This document shows, in pieces, positions 1 to 5,032 of a DNA stretch of 5,032 bases. The translations under genes and the position numbers were made by a program. The DNA is from Methanothrix sp. (GTDB lineage: Archaea > Halobacteriota > Methanosarcinia > Methanotrichales > Methanotrichaceae), in the NCBI GenBank assembly GCA_028682845.1, contig JAJRAT010000223.1, positions 1 through 5,032 of the forward strand, given 5' to 3'. Within the stretch, counting starts at the first letter, position 1, and every line of letters begins with the position of its first letter. Below the pieces are notes generated by a model. It searched no databases and had not been told where the DNA came from. It saw only the letters and a program-made list of their open reading frames with translations.

Positions 1-384
1 ATCAACACCATCAAGAGCGGCTGGGGCCGGGCACCCATCTCGCCGATTGTGGGAGACGCGACCATGTGCATGGGCTCCTCCAACGATGCCATCATCTACG
101 GCGGAGAGACTTACTACACCCTGAATTATGAGAATCTCGATGAGCTGCAGCAGTTCCTCAAAGGCATGCCCTCGTCAGCCTCACGGGACTACGGCTCGCC
201 ATTCTACAAGACCTTCAAGGCGGCAGGCTTCGACTTCTTCAAGGTGGATCACAACGTCTTTGCTCCGGCCAAGGTCGTCATGAATGAAACCAAATCCCGG
301 CGAACCTTCGTCTGCGGCAAAGTGAATCCGGACGTGCTCATGGAGTCATTCAATCTCGAAGTGCTGGAACCAGTGCTCGGCTAG
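1..384 (+). CDS. mch: Methenyl-tetrahydromethanopterin cyclohydrolase, C-terminal part (5' end outside window)
   Basis: This cytosolic enzyme of the methanogenic C1 pathway interconverts 5,10-methenyl- and 5-formyl-tetrahydromethanopterin (or tetrahydrosarcinapterin). The reading frame is open from base 1, and 127 residues are visible of a family usually about 320 long, so this is roughly the last 40%. Family hallmarks are the block GWGRAPISPIVGDATMCMG (visible residues 7-25), the following SSNDAIIYGG (26-35), then SRDYGSPFYK and the FFKVDHNVFAPAKV stretch near the C-terminus. The GTG at 49 is internal to the gene and not its start. The gene ends with TAG at 382-384 and converges on the membrane-protein gene 28 bases away. 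A 17-bp tandem duplication spans the stop codon without changing the C-terminal residues. The identification rests on recognised family motifs and I see no damage. Confidence 0.93.
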   Translation: MNTIKSGWGRAPISPIVGDATMCMGSSNDAIIYGGETYYTLNYENLDELQQFLKGMPSSASRDYGSPFYKTFKAAGFDFFKVDHNVFAPAKVVMNETKSRRTFVCGKVNPDVLMESFNLEVLEPVLG

Positions 385-400
385 AACCAGTGCTCGGATA
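367..400. repeat. 17-bp tandem duplication across the mch stop codon
   Basis: Two adjacent 17-bp copies, 367-383 (GAACCAGTGCTCGGCTA) and 384-400 (GAACCAGTGCTCGGATA), differ at one base. The first copy encodes the last five residues EPVLG and most of the TAG stop. The second copy followed by G401 would encode the same five residues and TAG if joined directly to the upstream codon. The duplication is therefore neutral for the protein and looks like a fairly recent slippage event. Confidence 0.85.
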
Positions 401-412
401 GAATCCATCAGT

Positions 413-796
413 TCATACTTTTTTGTCGGCATAATCCAGCACATAGCCAAATCCGATCGTGATGGCCGGAATCATCAGGTAGGTTACGGCGATGTCTTCG
501 GCATAATCCGGAAGCGACATCTTCATCGGGCCCTCCGTGAAGAGCATTAGATCAAGGACGATGCTCATGCAGAGCCATACAACCCCGATAAGAATTCCAT
601 CCTTTTGAAAACCTTCCTTAATGCTCGTGAGATAGAGGATGGCGAAGAAAACCGTCCAGGCGGCGATCACCACGGGCATGATGGACTCGAAGAGAGGACG
701 CTGCGCTGCTCGCAAGGGAAATATCAGAACGGAAACGACGAAGGGTATAAGCCAGAGGAGAAAGCCGAATAAGCCCGCCTTCATGTATTTATTCAT
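413..796 (-). CDS. Small conserved four-helix integral membrane protein, function unknown
   Basis: The protein has 127 residues from ATG 796 and four hydrophobic segments at roughly residues 7-28, 36-57, 67-87 and 103-120, joined by short charged loops. It has no catalytic or metal-binding motif that I recognise. The pattern MSLPDY..., then YLMIPAITIGFGYVL in the last helix, resembles a widespread group of small four-helix proteins of unknown role with a similar MSL...YLMIP signature. I know that group only as hypothetical. The frame could start at TTG 802, but GGGAG (808-804 on the minus strand) sits seven bases before ATG 796 and only one base before TTG 802, so ATG 796 is the likely start. 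The gene is convergent with mch and divergent from mmp14, so it is probably transcribed alone. A membrane location is well supported; any function would be a guess. Confidence 0.75.
   Translation of the reverse strand: MNKYMKAGLFGFLLWLIPFVVSVLIFPLRAAQRPLFESIMPVVIAAWTVFFAILYLTSIKEGFQKDGILIGVVWLCMSIVLDLMLFTEGPMKMSLPDYAEDIAVTYLMIPAITIGFGYVLDYADKKV
419..424 (+). terminator. Possible oligo-T terminator of mch
   Basis: A run of six T on the plus strand starts 35 bases after the mch stop codon and lies inside the last codons of the convergent membrane-protein gene. Archaeal RNA polymerase can terminate at oligo-U without a hairpin, and no hairpin is evident here. The assignment is tentative. Confidence 0.3.
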
Positions 797-803
797 TTTC
801 AAA

Positions 804-808
804 CTCCC
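804..808 (-). promoter_or_regulatory. Ribosome binding site deciding the start of the membrane-protein gene
   Basis: On the minus strand the sequence reads GGGAG, seven bases, then ATG at 796. This spacing fits a Shine-Dalgarno interaction for the ATG and excludes the TTG at 802, which would be one base away. Confidence 0.65.
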
Positions 809-903
809 GCATTTTGCAGATTGATTTGGCTTGTTGATCGCGCCTTTGCATTATCTCTTTTGCGACTAAAAAAGCTGTCTCTTCTCAAGGTTTCTTCTTA
901 CAG

Positions 904-911
904 GTTTAAAT
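904..911 (+). promoter_or_regulatory. Candidate TATA-like element for mmp14
   Basis: GTTTAAAT lies about 62 bases before ATG 973. An archaeal TATA box here would put transcription start near 933-937 and give a leader of about 36-40 bases. The element overlaps the alternative upstream ATG at 910, so if it is real that ATG would not be in the transcript. The rest of 797-972 holds only weaker A/T runs, such as ACTAAAAAAG around 866-875. Confidence 0.3.
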
Positions 912-972
912 GTGCGGTAATTCCCGGAATTCACCCAAAGGTTTTAACGCTGCAAAGCCCTCAGGCTGCATC

Positions 973-2493
973 ATGAACTTCGGCGGCCTCTTTAAATCCA
1001 AACCCAAGCCTCGCATAGCGGAAAGCCCACCCGTGAACTATCTGGAGCTGAGGACCAAGCCCTATTATATCGTGGCCTCCGTCGAGGTCGGCAACACCAC
1101 AACCAAAAGCATCCTCACGGCCACGGATATGAACACCGGCAAGACATATATCGTCAACAAAACCGTGAAGATGACAAGAGACGTGCGGCTGCCCAAGCCC
1201 GGCGAAGAAGTTTTTGCCCACACCATCAACGGCACGCCGCTCACCAGGGAATCCATCGCAGAGCTTGTGCGCAACACTTTGGTGGAAAGCCATGAGAAGG
1301 CAAGGCTCGACATCAAGACCGATTTGCACTTTGTGGTAAGATCCACGGGCGTCGTGGCCGAACTTGATTCCCCGGATCAGGTCGGCGCGTTTATTCAGGC
1401 TCTGGCGCAGGGCTGTCTGATGGCGGGAGTTCCGCCCAGGCTCATGACCCCGGCCATGAGCATTCACAACATTCTTGATAGATTTAAAAATTATACATTG
1501 ATAGACAAGCTGATATTCATGGGTGCAGTGGCATCCTGCTTCCCGCCCCAGGGTTCCACGGGGGTCGAAGTTGTGGCCAATGAGATGGAGGGCGAGCTGG
1601 CCACGGCAGGAATCAAGGAAGGAAGCCGCTGGACGGATGTGGACTTCAGGAACCCTTGCCTTTCTATGGATTTCGGCACCACGCTCGACGGTCGCGTAAC
1701 GAGCGAGGAGCTGCCTTATGCTCACACCATCGGAAACCTGCTCGGCCTCGCCGGCGCAATTCCTGATGCCGTGGTCCAGGGAACGGGGCTTGTCAACAAG
1801 CAAACCGGCGCGACTCTGGATATCTTCGATCCCAAGATGAAGCCGGAGTACGGCAAAGATGCCAAGGCTTACGCCGACCGGATCAACGAGATCATAAAGA
1901 TCGAGAAGGTCCCCATGAGCCGCAACAAGTACGGCCTCGTTCCCGTCTGCCCGGATGCGGCAGCCCAGAATAATGTCGTTCTCATCGGCTGCGATGCGGG
2001 CGTGAACGGCAGCGACCTCCCCAGGCTCTCCGAGATTGGAGCCGAGCTTTACAAATCCAAGGGGCTGAAGACGCTCTTCGGCACGCTCGATCTTGTCTGC
2101 GCCCGCATGGCGGCAAGGCTGGTGCAGGTGGGCATGGAAGAGGGCATCGTCACCAAGAATACCGCCATCGGCGTCACCGGACGAGCGGGAATCTCCGGCA
2201 ACAAGCCGCTCTTGATTTTGGAGGAGTTGGAGAAGCTGGGGCTTTACGATTCTCCTGAGAAGAATGTGGTCTTCGTGGATGACGGCCTGGCTCGCGGCGC
2301 AGCGGTAATGGCCCGCTGCATGAACTCGATGGGCACTCCCAGGAACCCGCTGGGCGGCCTGCGGGGCGGCAAGTGCATACTCAAAGAGAGGATGGACTAT
2401 GAGGCCGGCAAGGGCTCGGCTCCCGTGCCCCAGGCGTCTCGACCGGACAGGGACACACAGGCTTATTTCCAGGGAGGCCATAAAAGAGCCTGA
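973..2493 (+). CDS. mmp14: Methanogenesis marker protein 14 (ASKHA-fold ATPase-like)
   Basis: This belongs to a family defined by near-exclusive occurrence in methanogens; its biochemical role is not established to my knowledge. The 506-residue product shows the sugar kinase/Hsp70/actin pattern. A phosphate-1-like motif SVEVGNTTTKS is at 36-46, a phosphate-2-like motif CLSMDFGTTLDGRV at 229-242, and an adenosine-type glycine motif AIGVTGRAGISGNKP at 398-412, followed by FVDDGLARGAAVMARCM (434-450). This suggests an ATP-dependent chaperone or reactivase-like activity, which is inference. ATG 973 is preferred because the family begins shortly before the conserved ELRTKPYY block. ATG 910 in the same frame would add 21 residues with an unconvincing sequence, and neither start has a strong Shine-Dalgarno site. 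The last 35 residues or so, after GGKCILK, are polar and Pro/Gly-rich and look like a non-conserved tail. The next gene begins two bases after the stop, so the two are probably cotranscribed. Confidence 0.92.
   Translation: MNFGGLFKSKPKPRIAESPPVNYLELRTKPYYIVASVEVGNTTTKSILTATDMNTGKTYIVNKTVKMTRDVRLPKPGEEVFAHTINGTPLTRESIAELVRNTLVESHEKARLDIKTDLHFVVRSTGVVAELDSPDQVGAFIQALAQGCLMAGVPPRLMTPAMSIHNILDRFKNYTLIDKLIFMGAVASCFPPQGSTGVEVVANEMEGELATAGIKEGSRWTDVDFRNPCLSMDFGTTLDGRVTSEELPYAHTIGNLLGLAGAIPDAVVQGTGLVNKQTGATLDIFDPKMKPEYGKDAKAYADRINEIIKIEKVPMSRNKYGLVPVCPDAAAQNNVVLIGCDAGVNGSDLPRLSEIGAELYKSKGLKTLFGTLDLVCARMAARLVQVGMEEGIVTKNTAIGVTGRAGISGNKPLLILEELEKLGLYDSPEKNVVFVDDGLARGAAVMARCMNSMGTPRNPLGGLRGGKCILKERMDYEAGKGSAPVPQASRPDRDTQAYFQGGHKRA
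2471..2477 (+). promoter_or_regulatory. Purine-rich Shine-Dalgarno-like site before the PriL-like gene, unusually spaced
   Basis: AGGGAGG lies inside the end of mmp14 but 18 bases before ATG 2496, farther than the usual 5-10. The frame of the downstream gene is closed by TAA at 2481-2483, so no ATG, GTG or TTG start lies nearer to it. Either the start depends on translational coupling with mmp14, whose stop is at 2491-2493, or the site is fortuitous. Confidence 0.3.
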
Positions 2494-2495
2494 AG

Positions 2496-3215
2496 ATGCC
2501 TGCCAAGAGATCCTCATTAAAAATTGCGCAAGGTTTGGAGATCCCCGTATCGATCCTAGAGGTCGTGCGGCGAGAAGAGATGCTCTGGATTGCGAGAGAT
2601 GCGGCGGGAATGGATGCCTTCCCGCCCTGCATCAAGAACATCCTGCAAAGAACCGGCGACGAAAAAGGCAAGCACAGACTGGGGGCCATCCTCTCTTCGT
2701 TCCTCGGCCAGGCGGGCTGGAGTGAGCCGGAGGCAAGGCCGCTGTGGTGCCGGGCAGCGGGCGGCCTGGATGAGCGGATATTTTTAAAATGGTTTGGAAA
2801 GATGCACTGCCCTAAATGCGCCACCATAAAAAAGCAAAGCAAGGGCTATCCGGACCTGGGAGCTGCGGAGCTGTGCATCTGCATTCCAAATGAGCGGTGC
2901 CCGATGTTCGAGGGGCCGGTAGAGTATGCCTGCGGTCTGCTGTCCGAGGAGGATCGGAGGAGCAAAGGCGTTCTTCGGCCCATCAAGTCCTATTATCTGG
3001 CAAGAATCTATGATTGGTCCAGAGGCAGGGAAGCCGAGATCGAGCTTTCCGAGGCTGAGCACAAAGACCTTGAAAAAACATTGTTGGAGCAGGCAGGTCA
3101 AAGGAACAAGATGCTGGCATGCACAGGGGCCAAGGTGCGCGGCAGGCTTCGCCCCAAATTCCTGCTACAAGATCGGGAAGGTCCGCGCAGGCAGATGCTC
3201 TCGGATATTCTATAG
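2496..3215 (+). CDS. Stand-alone primase large-subunit (PriL) C-terminal-like Fe-S domain protein
   Basis: The 239-residue protein has a Cys pattern resembling the iron-sulfur C-terminal domain of the archaeal/eukaryotic primase large subunit. FPPCIKNIL is at 42-50 (C45), followed by a helical KHRLGAILSSFLGQAGWSEPEA region (59-80) that matches the H/R...FL..G...E pattern of PriL. Next come CPKCATIKK (C105, C108), LCIC (C127, C129) and NERCPMFEGPVEYA (C135), close to the final PriL cysteine and the following H/P-Y segment. In PriL four such cysteines bind a [4Fe-4S] cluster and the domain helps start RNA primers. The N-terminal PriL domain that contacts the catalytic subunit is absent, so this is not the replicative PriL. 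Residues 150-239 are charged and basic-rich, probably helical and possibly nucleic-acid binding. The gene follows mmp14 by two bases. The domain match comes from reading the sequence, so function and cluster type are inference; a different Cys-rich metal-binding protein remains possible. Confidence 0.75.
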   Translation: MPAKRSSLKIAQGLEIPVSILEVVRREEMLWIARDAAGMDAFPPCIKNILQRTGDEKGKHRLGAILSSFLGQAGWSEPEARPLWCRAAGGLDERIFLKWFGKMHCPKCATIKKQSKGYPDLGAAELCICIPNERCPMFEGPVEYACGLLSEEDRRSKGVLRPIKSYYLARIYDWSRGREAEIELSEAEHKDLEKTLLEQAGQRNKMLACTGAKVRGRLRPKFLLQDREGPRRQMLSDIL

Positions 3216-3230
3216 ATTATTTTTGAGAAA
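3216..3230 (+). terminator. Weak T-rich terminator after the mmp14/PriL-like unit
   Basis: Directly after the stop codon the plus strand reads ATTATTTTTGAG, which includes five consecutive T, and then becomes strongly A+T-rich. This suits hairpin-independent archaeal termination. The 3216-3310 gap between convergent genes holds no other gene; it has two near-identical TTGAAATT(T/C)GGC copies at 3247 and 3260. Confidence 0.35.
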
Positions 3231-3267
3231 TTATATTAAAATTAAATTGAAATTTGGCGTTGAAATT

Positions 3268-3298
3268 CGGCTTGAAAAATTCAAAAAATAAAAAGCCG
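3268..3298 (-). terminator. Terminator of the secreted-protein gene: hairpin with T tracts
   Basis: CGGCTT (3268-3273) can pair with AAGCCG (3293-3298), and the loop contains an inner inverted repeat TTGAA/TTCAA (3272-3276 and 3280-3284) that competes for the same bases. Read on the minus strand after the TAA at 3311, the segment is GGC followed by T5, A, T6, then T5. This is a good oligo-T termination signal. Confidence 0.45.
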
Positions 3299-3310
3299 GT
3301 CTCTTCCGTT

Positions 3311-3988
3311 TTATCCCAAATCCTTAACGGCAGGGTTGCCGCTCTGGGCATTTCCTGTCTCGGCTCCGGTGGCTTCAACGACCTCGATATCCAGTGCATT
3401 CTCGAAGTTTCCGGTTGCTTGCAAGGATGCCGATGCAATTGATACTTTGTATTCACCGGCTGCGACTTTGGCAGTCCAGACTCCGGAATATTCGTGCTCG
3501 TCTGTCTGCCGGAGGCTCACTTTTCCCACCTCTTTGCCGTTCGCATCTTTGATGGTCGCAACCGCCGTAATCATGCTTTCATTAGCCGGTACACTTGTGC
3601 CGTCGGCGTTGTTCTCTCTGAAAATGGCGCTGATCTTGACTGAGCTTCCGGAATTAACCGGCGCGGGCGTTGAGGTGATGTTGATCAGATCAATGCTGGC
3701 CTTGGCCGTGCTGGAAGCGCTCTGTGAAGATGTGCCGGATGAATCGTCCGATGCCTTCAATTTGCCTGCATCCTCGTTATTGAATTGGGAACTCGTCTGT
3801 CTGACGACCTTTGGACCAAATGCCAATGGATCTTCGCTTGTGGCTTTTCCCGCGATAAAGTTGTCAGCCGTTTGACTCCAATCTCCTTCCTGGGTGCATG
3901 TTGCGCATACGGCGGATGCATTGGCAGCCAGGCCGAGAACTGCTACCGCAAAAGCGGCAAGGATCATAATTAATATCGAATTTCTCAT
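3311..3988 (-). CDS. Secreted protein with signal peptide, mature-end CxxC and Ig-like beta-sandwich domain
   Basis: The protein has 225 residues from ATG 3988. Residues 1-26 form a Sec signal peptide: MRNS, a hydrophobic core 5-24, and a cleavage-like ANASA. The mature chain opens with VCATC (C28, C31), the only cysteines. A polar stretch 33-78 follows, then a Ser/Thr/Ala linker at about 79-97. Residues 98-205 alternate short beta-strands with turns (for example TPAPVNSGSSVKISAIF and EYSGVWTAKVAAGEYKVSI), typical of Ig-like/invasin-like extracellular domains. The C-terminus (206-225) is polar with no membrane anchor or sorting signal. The frame is open to GTG 4003, but GAGGT at 4001-3997 is eight bases before ATG 3988 and would be inside that longer form, so ATG 3988 is chosen. 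I do not recognise the exact family. An exported, perhaps surface-associated role is inferred from domain type. Confidence 0.8.
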   Translation of the reverse strand: MRNSILIMILAAFAVAVLGLAANASAVCATCTQEGDWSQTADNFIAGKATSEDPLAFGPKVVRQTSSQFNNEDAGKLKASDDSSGTSSQSASSTAKASIDLINITSTPAPVNSGSSVKISAIFRENNADGTSVPANESMITAVATIKDANGKEVGKVSLRQTDEHEYSGVWTAKVAAGEYKVSIASASLQATGNFENALDIEVVEATGAETGNAQSGNPAVKDLG

Positions 3989-3996
3989 AAACTGAA

Positions 3997-4001
3997 ACCT
4001 C
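3997..4001 (-). promoter_or_regulatory. Shine-Dalgarno site of the secreted-protein gene
   Basis: GAGGT on the minus strand, eight bases before ATG 3988, is well placed. It decides the start against GTG 4003, whose own codon overlaps this site. Confidence 0.65.
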
Positions 4002-4040
4002 ACTCTCTCTTTCTATATCACGGAGGGATTTGAATGCGTG

Positions 4041-4050
4041 AATATAAACT
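4041..4050 (-). promoter_or_regulatory. TATA box of the secreted-protein gene
   Basis: The minus strand reads AGTTTATATT, close to the archaeal TTTATATA consensus. Standard spacing places transcription start near 4018-4022 and gives a leader of about 30 bases before ATG 3988. A second, weaker TATA-like CTATATCG lies at about 4163-4153 on the same strand, beside the repeat array; if it were used, the repeats would be transcribed. Confidence 0.5.
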
Positions 4051-4072
4051 CGCGTTCGTGTTCTGTTTATTT

Positions 4073-4091
4073 GATTCTGACGCTTAGAATC
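4073..4091. repeat. Inverted repeat at the promoter-side edge of the 11-bp array
   Basis: GATTCT (4073-4078) and AGAATC (4086-4091) are perfect inverted copies separated by seven bases. The right arm is the start of the first array unit. A similar GAATC/GATTC pair (4142-4146 and 4160-4164) brackets the other edge, so the array is flanked on both sides by an outward GATTC copy. Confidence 0.45.
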
Positions 4092-4153
4092 GAACCTGAA
4101 TCGAACTTGAACCGAGCTTGAACCGAACTTGAATCTAACCAGAATCGAACCGC
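4088..4153. repeat. Six tandem 11-bp repeats, consensus AAYCGAACYTG
   Basis: Units start at 4088, 4099, 4110, 4121, 4132 and 4143 with no spacer. Positions 1, 2, 4, 6 and 8 are identical in all six; positions 5, 7 and 11 match in five of six. Units 1-4 agree best, and units 5 and 6 diverge at their ends. The period is close to one DNA helical turn, so every copy faces the same side of the helix. The array lies about 40-110 bases upstream of the TATA box of the secreted-protein gene, where an activator or repressor could bind cooperatively. The 11-bp period does not keep a reading frame, which argues against coding. The rest of 4004-4246 holds no gene that I can support. Confidence 0.85.
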
Positions 4154-4203
4154 GATATAGATTCATAGGCATCACAAAACAATCATGGCGCATAGTGGAG
4201 CGT

Positions 4204-4213
4204 AAAAAAAAAA
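4204..4213 (-). terminator. T10 terminator of the ABC exporter gene
   Basis: Ten consecutive T on the minus strand begin about 34 bases after the exporter stop codon. They are preceded by the short palindrome TCCGGA (4215-4220). This is a strong archaeal oligo-T terminator and separates the exporter from the secreted-protein gene. Confidence 0.6.
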
Positions 4214-4246
4214 TTCCGGACAGCAAAGTTCATTGATTGCCGCTCT

Positions 4247-5032
4247 TCAATCTATGCCGCAGCTTTGCGCTTGCACCAACCGCGCATACTCGCCTCGCAA
4301 GGCCAACAGCTCATCATGCCGACCCTGCTCAGCCACCCGTCCGTTCTTCAGGACTATAATCAGGTCAGCATCCATGACCGTGCTCAGCCGGTGAGCAATC
4401 ATGAAGGTGGTACGACCGGCCCGCACGCTCTCCAGAGTATCCTTGATGGCCCTCTCGCTCTCCGCATCAAGGCTGGATGTGGCCTCGTCCAGGATCAGGA
4501 TAGGCGCTCCTTTCAGCAGCGCCCTGGCGATGGCGATCCTCTGGCGCTCTCCTCCGCTCAGGCGAATGCCCCGCTCTCCGACAAATGTGTCGTATCCATT
4601 GGGCAGAGATACGATAAACTCGTGAATGCGCGCCCGTGCGGCAGCCGTCTCCACTTCCCGGTCGCAGGCGTCGCTCCTTCCAATTCGGATATTCTCGCGG
4701 ATGGTGTCGTTGAAAAGAAATACATCCTGGGATACGACGGAAAATTGCAGGCGCAGCCGTTCCAGCGGGTAGCTGCGACTGTCGCGTCCTCCCAGCAGGA
4801 TTCTGCCCGATTTGGGGTCCCAAAAACGCAGGAGCAGGCTTATGACAGTGCTCTTTCCCGCTCCGCTCATTCCCACCATCGCCACCGTTGAGCCTGCCGG
4901 AACCCGGAAGCTTAAATCCGACAGGATCTGCGGTTCAGTGGGAGAATAACCAAAGCTCACATTCTCGAATGCGAAAGACGGCTTTGATGTCTCGATCTCG
5001 CTCTCTTGAAGTGCCTGCGATCCGCCATGAGA
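4247..5032 (-). CDS. Type I ABC exporter half-transporter, ATPase domain (N-terminal part outside window)
   Basis: The frame is open to the window edge, and 261 C-terminal residues are visible of a protein that in this family usually has about 580. They comprise a short linker and a complete nucleotide-binding domain in the inner membrane ATP-driven exporter class (MsbA/MdlB/LmrA-like). Motifs in visible-fragment numbering are an A-loop aromatic in VSFGYS (Y29), Walker A GMSGAGKST (54-62), Q-loop VVSQDVFLFNDT (Q102), signature LSGGERQRIAIARALL (158-173), Walker B ILILDEA (178-184) with catalytic E183, D-loop SSLD (186-189) and H-loop IAHRLSTV (H214). All catalytic residues are present, so the domain should be active. 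The GTG at 4960 is internal (VSFGYS). The membrane-spanning half must lie upstream, beyond base 5032. The substrate cannot be told from this domain; it may pair with itself or with another half-transporter. Confidence 0.95.
   Translation of the reverse strand, partial: SHGGSQALQESEIETSKPSFAFENVSFGYSPTEPQILSDLSFRVPAGSTVAMVGMSGAGKSTVISLLLRFWDPKSGRILLGGRDSRSYPLERLRLQFSVVSQDVFLFNDTIRENIRIGRSDACDREVETAAARARIHEFIVSLPNGYDTFVGERGIRLSGGERQRIAIARALLKGAPILILDEATSSLDAESERAIKDTLESVRAGRTTFMIAHRLSTVMDADLIIVLKNGRVAEQGRHDELLALRGEYARLVQAQSCGID

Noticed and set aside
961..2517. Long open frame of 518 codons on the minus strand opposite mmp14
   Set aside because: It is exactly antisense to a well-recognised gene, its translation is rich in His, Arg, Ala and Gly without domain patterns, and it has no motif. 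It is a codon-bias shadow.
2381..2842. Minus-strand frame of 153 codons across the mmp14/PriL-like junction
   Set aside because: It overlaps two better supported plus-strand genes, and its Pro/Ser/Arg-rich translation shows no motif.
2496..3215. Calling this gene the replicative primase large subunit priL
   Set aside because: It lacks the N-terminal domain needed to bind the catalytic subunit, and its cysteine spacing is not identical. Only a relationship to the C-terminal Fe-S domain is supported.
3336..3875. Plus-strand frame of 179 codons opposite the secreted-protein gene
   Set aside because: It is antisense to a gene with a signal peptide, a good Shine-Dalgarno site, a TATA box and a terminator. 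The plus-strand translation shows no recognisable domain.
4088..4153. tRNA T-arm look-alike: the minus strand contains GGTTCGATTC in the repeats
   Set aside because: The motif recurs every 11 bases as part of the tandem array, and there is no acceptor, D or anticodon stem around it.
4088..4153. CRISPR array
   Set aside because: The units are 11 bp and directly adjacent, with no unique spacers.
3864..4226. Minus-strand frame of 120 codons running through the 11-bp repeats
   Set aside because: The 11-bp period shifts frame at every unit, the frame overlaps the start and signal peptide of the secreted-protein gene, and it also crosses that gene's TATA box.
4467..4823. Second minus-strand frame of 118 codons within the ABC ATPase gene
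   Set aside because: It is an out-of-frame reading of the ATPase domain. All ABC motifs are in the other frame, which has no frameshift.

Overview
The window looks like chromosomal DNA of a methanogenic archaeon. It carries the 3' part of mch (methenyl-tetrahydromethanopterin cyclohydrolase) and a complete methanogenesis marker protein 14 gene, a family known only from methanogens and their close relatives. Base composition is moderate, near 50% G+C. Archaeal TATA-like elements, oligo-T terminators and Shine-Dalgarno sites are visible. The protein types would fit a Methanosarcinales member such as Methanothrix (Methanosaeta), but that genus-level guess is inference only.

Layout: (1) 1-384 (+), 3' end of mch, with a 17-bp tandem duplication across its stop codon. 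(2) 413-796 (-), a small four-helix membrane protein of unknown function, convergent with mch. (3) 797-972, a divergent intergenic region with a candidate promoter. (4) 973-2493 (+), mmp14, an ASKHA-fold protein. (5) 2496-3215 (+), two bases after mmp14, a Cys-rich protein that I read as a free-standing relative of the C-terminal iron-sulfur domain of archaeal/eukaryotic primase large subunit (PriL). (6) 3216-3310, an A+T-rich convergent terminator region. (7) 3311-3988 (-), a secreted protein with a signal peptide, a CxxC at the mature N-terminus, a Ser/Ala linker and an Ig-like beta-sandwich. (8) 3989-4246, its leader and upstream region with a clear TATA box and, further upstream, six head-to-tail 11-bp repeats; the far end holds the T10 terminator of the next gene. 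(9) 4247-5032 (-), the ATPase half of a type I ABC exporter whose N-terminal part lies beyond the window.

The genes do not form one pathway. Mch belongs to the C1 branch of methanogenesis, and mmp14 is linked to methanogenesis by its distribution. The PriL-like gene is probably cotranscribed with mmp14. The secreted protein and the ABC exporter each appear to be separate units with their own terminators. The most unusual items are the stand-alone primase-like Fe-S protein coupled to mmp14 and the helically phased 11-bp repeat array upstream of the secreted-protein promoter.
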